A stretch of DNA of 10,226 bases from an uncultured Asticcacaulis sp. (lineage in GTDB: Bacteria > Pseudomonadota > Alphaproteobacteria > Caulobacterales > Caulobacteraceae). Positions 5,401 to 10,226 of the stretch are shown here, in pieces. The notes under the pieces were generated by a model. The model saw nothing but the letters and a program-made list of their open reading frames with translations. It ran no database searches and was not told the origin of the DNA. Position 1 is the stretch's first letter. Every line of letters begins with the position of its first letter. The stretch lies in NCBI GenBank assembly GCA_946480125.1, contig CAMLIY010000097.1:1-10226 (forward strand), in the 5' to 3' direction. A program made the position numbers and the translations under genes.

Positions 5401-6003
5401 TTATTGCGAGGCCGAAGACGTCGCCGCGCTGGACGGCGTTGCCGAGGCCTTGCTCGCCACGGCGGATTTTGGCGCCGCCGAAGACGAAGACGCCCAGATG
5501 CTTTCCTTGGCCTTTTCGACCTGCTTGGCCGAGACCGAGGACGATACCGAAGAATTGGCCGGCAGCTTGAGCGGCGCCGGCAGAACAGCCGGTTTGGTAT
5601 TCATGACCGGCGCGGCAGGCGCGACCGAGGCCGGCGCAGCCCCTGCCAGCGGCAGATCGCTCAGTGACGGCGCGGCGGAACTCGGCGCCGAAGCGGCCGC
5701 CGGTGCGTTTGGCGTTGCCGTATTGACCGTCAGGCCGCTGGTATCAACCTTATCGACCGCCGACACGTTACGTTGCGAGAAATTGCCGACAATCGTCAAC
5801 CCGATGGAGTTGGCGAAGAAGATGAAAGCCAGGATCGCCGTCGCCTTGGTGAGCAGGTTGCCGGCGCCGCGCGCCGACATGAAGCCGCCACCGCCACCGC
5901 CGCCCATACCGAGCGCACCGCCCTCGGAGCGCTGGATGAGAATCAGGCCCGCCATGCTGACGCTGACGAGGATTTGGATAGTCAAAAGAATGGCAAACAG
6001 CAT
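5401..6003 (-). CDS. secG: Protein-export membrane protein SecG with a long Ala/Ser/Pro tail
   Basis: This encodes 200 residues, against about 110 in E. coli. SecG is the small subunit of the SecYEG translocon and aids SecA-driven export. The core is clear: a first membrane helix (about 2-22), the conserved cytoplasmic loop LIQRSEGGALGMGGG (22-36) with seven consecutive glycines, then RGAGNLLTKATAILA (45-59) leading into the second helix (53-75). From about residue 80 onward the protein is low-complexity and rich in Ala, Ser, Pro and Val, with one more polar patch (SAKQVEKAKESIW, 158-170). With the usual SecG topology this tail would lie in the periplasm. Many alphaproteobacterial SecG proteins carry such tails. 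The Shine-Dalgarno is weak. It lies between tpiA and pyrG on the same strand. Confidence 0.94.
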   Translation of the reverse strand: MLFAILLTIQILVSVSMAGLILIQRSEGGALGMGGGGGGGFMSARGAGNLLTKATAILAFIFFANSIGLTIVGNFSQRNVSAVDKVDTSGLTVNTATPNAPAAASAPSSAAPSLSDLPLAGAAPASVAPAAPVMNTKPAVLPAPLKLPANSSVSSSVSAKQVEKAKESIWASSSSAAPKSAVASKASATPSSAATSSASQ

Positions 6004-6035
6004 GTCAGGTCTTTATATTCTCAATCACGTATGAT

Positions 6036-6051
6036 CACCCGCCATCGGGTG
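6036..6051. other. Small hairpin in the secG leader
   Basis: CACCCG (6036-6041) and CGGGTG (6046-6051) form a perfect 6-bp stem with a 4-nt loop, ending 33 nt before the secG start. No T-run follows on either strand, so it is not a usual terminator. It lies in the 6004-6172 gap between secG and tpiA. Apart from this hairpin I see no gene, tRNA or clear promoter there. Confidence 0.35.
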
Positions 6052-6172
6052 TCCGAAGCCGGAAGTTGCACGCCCTTAGCATTCCTTTACACGGATGGCC
6101 ATAGGGCACGGCGGGTTTACGCACCCAAAATATGGCGCGAACAGACAATTACAAGGTCGCCAGCCTCATTGA

Positions 6173-6925
6173 TCATACCGGCGCTGTGTCGGCGGCGGCA
6201 ATGATGGGCATGAAGTCCTCCGCGGTCAGTGAGGCCCCGCCCACCAAAGCGCCGCCTACGCCTTCCAGCGCCAGCAATTGCCCGGCGTTCGACGCCTTGA
6301 CCGAACCACCATAAAGCAGATGCGGCGCAACCCCGTGGCCGAATCGCTGATCCAGATGCCGGCGGATCAGGGCGAAAGCTTCCAGAATCTGCGCATCGGT
6401 GGCCGCCAGCCCGGTGCCGATAGCCCAGACGGGTTCATATGACACCTGAAACGCCTGTCCCATAAGGTCTTCTGGCAAACTGTCAGCCAGTTGACGCGAC
6501 AGAACCGGAATGGTCAGTCCACCCTGGCGCTGATCGAGCGTTTCACCGATACAGATAATCGGCTCCAGTCCGGCCCGCAGTGCCGCCTGAACCTTGCGGG
6601 CGACCAGGGCACACGGTTCGAGGTGACCGTGGCGGCGCTCGGAATGGCCCAGAATGACCATTGAGGCGCCGGCATCTTTCAGCATGGCGGCCGAGATATC
6701 GCCGGTATAGGCGCCGAAATCGGCGTGATGGCAATCCTGACCGCCGAGCGCGATATCCGTTCCTCTGAGGACATCGGCCATGAGCGGCAACAGGGTCGCG
6801 GGCGGAAAAAGGGCCACGCGTGCCGAATGGCTCCGGCTTTGCGCGGCGATCGCTTCGGCAACCTTGAGCGAGGTCTTGACCCCGTTCATTTTCCAGTTGC
6901 CGGCGATAAGATGTCGATGTGGCAT
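6173..6925 (-). CDS. tpiA: Triosephosphate isomerase
   Basis: This encodes 250 residues, the usual length for a TIM barrel isomerase. It interconverts dihydroxyacetone phosphate and glyceraldehyde 3-phosphate in glycolysis and gluconeogenesis. The active site is complete: N10 and K12 in AGNWKMNG, H94 and E96 in ILGHSERR, catalytic base E164 in YEPVWAIGTG (the hinge of loop 6), and the phosphate-binding LLYGGSV (203-209) and GALVGGASL (225-233) segments. The start at 6925 gives the expected MPHRHLIAGNWKM N-terminus. An out-of-frame ATG lies 4 nt upstream, and the Shine-Dalgarno is weak. It is the first gene of the minus-strand series leading to secG and pyrG, and it diverges from the PpiD-type gene across a 295-nt gap. 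Confidence 0.97.
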   Translation of the reverse strand: MPHRHLIAGNWKMNGVKTSLKVAEAIAAQSRSHSARVALFPPATLLPLMADVLRGTDIALGGQDCHHADFGAYTGDISAAMLKDAGASMVILGHSERRHGHLEPCALVARKVQAALRAGLEPIICIGETLDQRQGGLTIPVLSRQLADSLPEDLMGQAFQVSYEPVWAIGTGLAATDAQILEAFALIRRHLDQRFGHGVAPHLLYGGSVKASNAGQLLALEGVGGALVGGASLTAEDFMPIIAAADTAPV

Positions 6926-7094
6926 TCATTCGTCTTTTATTGATTTGATTTTTTTGGGCCGCCTCAACCGTCGCCGCTTCTGATGGGCGGCTGTTCGGCA
7001 CAAGCGGCGGAGCGTCACAAAACATAGACTGCCCTGTACCCGCAAGCCAAGCAAAACTTCAAACCTGACGGGCAACGGCCTCACAAGAAAATCC

Positions 7095-7133
7095 TTGAAA
7101 CGAATAAATTCCCTTTGTAACAGCCTTATTCGT
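7095..7133. promoter_or_regulatory. Possible promoter and 8-bp dyad ahead of the ppiD-trpE unit
   Basis: TTGAAA (7095-7100) with TAACAG (7118-7123) 17 bp away is a weak sigma-70-like pair pointing toward the PpiD-type gene. A perfect inverted repeat ACGAATAA (7100-7107) and TTATTCGT (7126-7133) brackets the -10 element and could be an operator. An 8-bp dyad at this spacing is expected a few times by chance in 10 kb, so this is weak evidence. The rest of the 6926-7220 gap holds an A/T run next to the tpiA start and nothing else I can name. Confidence 0.25.
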
Positions 7134-7220
7134 GCCGTAAGACACAGCCACACAGGCAGCTTTACGGCGCGCTGCGACTTGCGCACCATTCCCGGCCGCG
7201 CCCACAGGATAGATATAGCG

Positions 7221-9149
7221 ATGATCACCCTCTTCCGAGAATTCACCAAGTCATGGATTTTTAAAGGCTTGATGGTGCTTCTGGTCGCCTCGTTCGCCGT
7301 CTTCGGACTGCGCGACGTCTTCAACAAGGTGGGCGGCGATAATGTTGTCACGGCCGGTTCGCGCAAGATTACTGCCAGCGAATTCAAGGCCGATTTTGAT
7401 CGTTACAAGCAGAACTACAGCCAGCAGAATCAGGGCCAAAGCCTTAATCCTGACGATTTTGTCGCCAGCGGCGACCACATCCAGATGCTGAACGAACTGG
7501 CCGACCAGACGGCTTTTTCCGCCTGGCTTGATTCGATCGGCGTGAAGCCATCCGCCAAGATGATCGTCGCCGAGATCGCCAAGATTCCCGCCTTTTTCAA
7601 CAGCGTCACCGGCCGGTTCGACAAGGACACGTATCGCCAGCGTCTGGCCGAAAACCAGATGACAGAGAAAATGCTGGAAGACAGCATCGCCGACGAAATC
7701 GCCAGCCAGCAATATCTCACGGCCTCTGTGGCCGGCTTCAAGGCGCCGCGCATCTATGCCGCCTCTCAGGCCGCCATGAGCCTGCAAAGCCGCGACGCCA
7801 GCATTTTCGTCGTCAATGAAAAGAACGTGACCCTGCCGGCGCCGCCGACAGATGCCGACATCACTGCCTTCTACAATTCGCGCCTTGAACAGTTGAAAAT
7901 GCCGGAACTGCGCCAGGCGTCGCTCGTACGCTTTGATCCGGAAACCTATCTGAAATCGATCACTATCGATGAGGCCGCCGTGCGCAAGCTCTATGATGCG
8001 CGCCTGAAAACCCTGGCGACGCCTGAAACCCGCTCCTTCGTTCAGGTGACGACGCAATCGGCCGCAGATGCCAACGCCATTTCCGCGGCCTTGAAGTCCG
8101 GCCAGACGCCGGAAGCCGCCGCCAAGGCGCACAAGGGCCAGGTCATCAATTACGACCAGAAGCCGCAGACCTCTGTGCCTGACGCCAAGATCGCCACTGC
8201 CGCCTTCGGCCTGAAAACCGGCGAGGTGTCAGGGGCTATCCAGGGTGAACTCGGTTACGCCGTCATCAAGATGGGCGATATCAAGACCGGCGCCACGCCG
8301 TCTTATGAGAGCGTCCACGCCGAACTGGCGCAGGAATATATCAAGGAACAAGCCGCCAATCGCGTCAACAAGGACAGCAACGCCTTTTCCGACGCCATCC
8401 GCGCCGGCAAGGATTTCGACGCTACCGCCAAGGAATTGGGCCTGACCGTCGTCAAACTGGAACCGATGACTGCCCAGGGCCAGACCAGTAATCCCCGAGC
8501 CAACTATTCAAAGTTCGCGCCACTGGTGAAAGCGATCTACGACCTGCCTGCCGCCGGTGCCGCCTCTGACGTCGAGGAACTTGGTAAAGGCCAGTATTTC
8601 GCCGTCCGTCTCGACGCTGTAAAGCCGGCCGGTGCGCCGCCGCTCGCCCAGATCAAGGGCGAACTGGCGCAATACTGGATGGCCGAAAAGGTCGCCGGTC
8701 TCGTTCAGGCCAAGGCCGACGACGCCCTGGCGCGCCTGAAGAAGGGCGAAGGCTTTACCGCTGTCGCCGCCAGCCTGAATGCACCGATCAAGCCGCTGAA
8801 TGGCCTGAACCGCGCCATGGTGCAGCAATCCGGTCTGCCGCAGGCCCTGGCCGGCCGGATCTTCGGTGGTCAGGCCAATGAGAATTTCACTGTGCCGCTC
8901 AATCAGGTCAATATCGCCGTCGGCCACATCGACGCCATCCATCAGGCCGATGCCAAACAGGCCAATTCGATGTCTACTGCCCTTCGCGGCCAAATGACAC
9001 AAAGCATTCAACGTGACATCGCCCTGACAACGCGCAGCGCTGCCCGCACGGTCGTCAAGACCCAGATCTATCCCAATACCGCCGTCGTGGCGCTCGGCGT
9101 CACCCCGCCGGACACCAAAACCATCAAGACCGAAAAGAAACTGAAGTGA
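7221..9149 (+). CDS. ppiD: Membrane-anchored PpiD/SurA-type periplasmic chaperone (parvulin-like)
   Basis: This encodes 642 residues from the ATG at 7221. The N-terminus MITLFREFTKSWIFKGLMVL and a single membrane helix (about 13-31), followed by a SurA-like helical region (about 50-190), match the PpiD layout. PpiD-type proteins sit at the periplasmic face of the Sec translocon and help emerging proteins fold. A parvulin-like domain follows (about 268-355), with AAFGLKTGEVSGAIQGELGY, the typical C-terminal half of the fold. Two further repeats of the same type seem to follow (about 392-495 and 505-600). The two histidines expected in an active parvulin are replaced by Phe273 and Ala347 in my reading, so isomerase activity is doubtful. 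AGGA (7206-7209) is 11 nt upstream. An in-frame TTG at 7095 was rejected. The stop overlaps the trpE start. Confidence 0.9.
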   Translation: MITLFREFTKSWIFKGLMVLLVASFAVFGLRDVFNKVGGDNVVTAGSRKITASEFKADFDRYKQNYSQQNQGQSLNPDDFVASGDHIQMLNELADQTAFSAWLDSIGVKPSAKMIVAEIAKIPAFFNSVTGRFDKDTYRQRLAENQMTEKMLEDSIADEIASQQYLTASVAGFKAPRIYAASQAAMSLQSRDASIFVVNEKNVTLPAPPTDADITAFYNSRLEQLKMPELRQASLVRFDPETYLKSITIDEAAVRKLYDARLKTLATPETRSFVQVTTQSAADANAISAALKSGQTPEAAAKAHKGQVINYDQKPQTSVPDAKIATAAFGLKTGEVSGAIQGELGYAVIKMGDIKTGATPSYESVHAELAQEYIKEQAANRVNKDSNAFSDAIRAGKDFDATAKELGLTVVKLEPMTAQGQTSNPRANYSKFAPLVKAIYDLPAAGAASDVEELGKGQYFAVRLDAVKPAGAPPLAQIKGELAQYWMAEKVAGLVQAKADDALARLKKGEGFTAVAASLNAPIKPLNGLNRAMVQQSGLPQALAGRIFGGQANENFTVPLNQVNIAVGHIDAIHQADAKQANSMSTALRGQMTQSIQRDIALTTRSAARTVVKTQIYPNTAVVALGVTPPDTKTIKTEKKLK

Positions 9150-10226
9150 TCGGAGAGGCCGTAACCTTAGCCGCCAGCGAGAGCGACTTCACGCATGCTT
9201 ATGAGGCCGGCAAGCCCTATATCGTCTGCCGCAAGCTGATAGACGATCTGGAAACGCCGGTTTCGGCCTATCTCAAGCTGTCGCGCGGCCGTCCCTATTC
9301 CTTCCTGTTCGAATCGGTCGAGGGCGGCGCCCTGTCCGGCCGGTATTCGATCATCACCCTGTCGCCGGATCTTGTGTGGCGCTGCTTCGGCGAAAAGGCC
9401 GAACGGGCGACCGGCGCCGATATCGCCAGGGCCGTGTATACGCCGGAACCCAAGCCGACCCTGGAGGCCCTGCGCGCCCTCGTCGCCGCCAACCGTATGG
9501 ATATCCCCGCAGGCCTGCCACCGATGGTTTCCGGCCTGTTCGGCGTCTTTGGTTACGACATGATCCGCCTGATGGAGCCGCTCGGCGACGCCAATCCCGA
9601 TCCGCTCAACCTGCCCGACGCCTGCCTGGTGCGCCCGTCGGTCATCTGCGTGTTCGACAATGTGGCGCATGAAATCCTGCTGGCCAGCCCGGTATGGCCT
9701 GACGAAAAATCCGCCCAGGACGCCTATAGCGCCGCGCTTTGCCGTCTCGATGCGGTCGAAGCCGATCTGCGCGTCCCCCTCGCCGCCCAGCCGGCCGCCG
9801 CAGATCACCGCCAGGAACCGCTGATGTCGCCAACCTCGGCGCTTGATTACGGTCGCATGGTCGAGGCCTCCAAAGAATATATCGCCGCCGGTGACATCTT
9901 CCAGGTCGTGCCGAGCCACCGCTTCGAGGCGCCGTTCAATCTCGATCCGTTTTCCTTCTATCGTAGCTTACGCCGCCACAATCCGTCACCTTACCTCTAT
10001 TATCTGAACTTCGGTGACTTCCAACTGGCAGGCTCCTCGCCGGAAATCCTGGTGCGTGTGCGTGACGGCAAGCTGACCATCCGCCCGATCGCCGGCACCC
10101 GTCCGCGCGGCAAGACGCCGGAACAGGACAAGGCGCTGGAAGAGGAATTGCTGGCCGACCCGAAGGAACTATCCGAACACCTGATGCTGCTCGATCTCGG
10201 CCGCAACGATGTCGGCCGCATCGCCA
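9146..10226 (+). CDS. trpE: Anthranilate synthase component I, N-terminal 360 codons (runs off right edge)
   Basis: The frame stays open from the GTG at 9146 to the window end. TrpE makes anthranilate from chorismate with ammonia supplied by TrpG, the first step of tryptophan synthesis. The N-terminal regulatory region has LFESVEGG (54-61) and SGRYS (64-68), corresponding to the LLES...RYS tryptophan-binding motif. The catalytic part begins near residue 230 (DYGRMVEASKEYIAAGDIFQ), then PSPYLYYLNFG, SSPEILVRV, RPIAGTRPRGKT and LDLGRNDVGRIA, all hallmarks of the chorismate-utilising fold. The GTGA shared with the upstream stop gives a 4-nt overlap, so translation is coupled and there is no room for a leader-peptide attenuator directly in front. 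The next in-frame ATG is far inside the gene (near 9498), so GTG is the best start. The C-terminal part lies outside the window. Confidence 0.95.
   Translation, partial: MIGEAVTLAASESDFTHAYEAGKPYIVCRKLIDDLETPVSAYLKLSRGRPYSFLFESVEGGALSGRYSIITLSPDLVWRCFGEKAERATGADIARAVYTPEPKPTLEALRALVAANRMDIPAGLPPMVSGLFGVFGYDMIRLMEPLGDANPDPLNLPDACLVRPSVICVFDNVAHEILLASPVWPDEKSAQDAYSAALCRLDAVEADLRVPLAAQPAAADHRQEPLMSPTSALDYGRMVEASKEYIAAGDIFQVVPSHRFEAPFNLDPFSFYRSLRRHNPSPYLYYLNFGDFQLAGSSPEILVRVRDGKLTIRPIAGTRPRGKTPEQDKALEEELLADPKELSEHLMLLDLGRNDVGRIA

Noticed and set aside
5396..6034. 212-codon plus-strand frame opposite secG
   Set aside because: It mirrors the low-complexity Ala/Ser/Pro tail and glycine run of SecG; the SecG motifs on the minus strand are decisive.
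6004..6172. A tRNA gene next to secG, as found downstream of secG in some other bacteria
   Set aside because: No cloverleaf, acceptor-stem pairing or T-loop signature could be found on either strand in this gap.
7095..7220. In-frame TTG start adding 42 residues to the PpiD-type protein
   Set aside because: The added residues do not look like a PpiD N-terminus, while the ATG at 7221 puts a short cytoplasmic stretch right before the membrane helix, as the family requires.
6926..7387. 153-codon minus-strand frame spanning the tpiA/ppiD gap
   Set aside because: It overlaps the start of the PpiD-type gene on the opposite strand, ends right at the tpiA start, and has no ribosome binding site or family features. 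The gap is better read as a divergent regulatory region.
7251..8132. 293-codon minus-strand frame opposite the PpiD-type gene
   Set aside because: It is antisense to a convincing SurA/PpiD-type protein, its content is typical of a GC-rich shadow frame, and it has no recognisable motif.
9167..9919. 250-codon minus-strand frame opposite trpE
   Set aside because: TrpE motifs on the plus strand are unmistakable; this frame has no motif or start signal.

Overview
The window looks like a stretch of chromosome from an alphaproteobacterium, most likely one of the Caulobacterales. I infer this from the gene content and order (tpiA, secG, pyrG and eno on one strand, a PpiD/SurA-like gene followed by trpE on the other), the Caulobacter-type protein sequences, and a GC content of roughly 60% in the housekeeping genes. 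The genus cannot be fixed from the sequence alone; Asticcacaulis or a relative would fit.

Layout, left to right. Positions 1-73 hold the start of enolase (minus strand, cut by the window edge). A putative secreted four-cysteine protein lies just upstream of it on the same strand (153-665). A divergent gap then leads to a two-gene plus-strand unit: a 77-residue protein with an SH3-like look (816-1049) and exonuclease III, xthA (1052-1831). A strong hairpin terminator at 1834-1861 is shared with rpmF (bL32), which converges from the right (1887-2069). Next come two unrecognised membrane proteins transcribed divergently (2220-2747 minus, 2817-3269 plus). They are lower in GC than the rest and look like accessory genes. 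From 3273 to 6925 the minus strand carries a housekeeping series transcribed tpiA, secG, pyrG, then a Rid-family gene. From 7221 the plus strand carries a membrane-anchored PpiD-type chaperone whose stop codon overlaps the start of trpE, which runs off the right edge.

How the genes work together. Triosephosphate isomerase and enolase are glycolytic. CTP synthase supplies CTP, and the Rid protein next to it may clear or hydrolyse reactive imines. SecG belongs to the SecYEG translocon and PpiD-type proteins act at its periplasmic side, so the tpiA/secG and ppiD blocks carry two export-related functions on opposite strands. TrpE opens tryptophan biosynthesis. Exonuclease III is a base-excision repair enzyme.

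This is mostly an ordinary core region and I do not see a clear new multi-gene system. The points most worth a second look are: a stem-loop upstream of rpmF whose loop closely matches the conserved loop C of 5S rRNA; the PpiD-type protein, which appears to hold three parvulin-like repeats without active-site histidines; the Trp-rich orphan membrane protein with its divergent partner; and the small protein closely linked to xthA.
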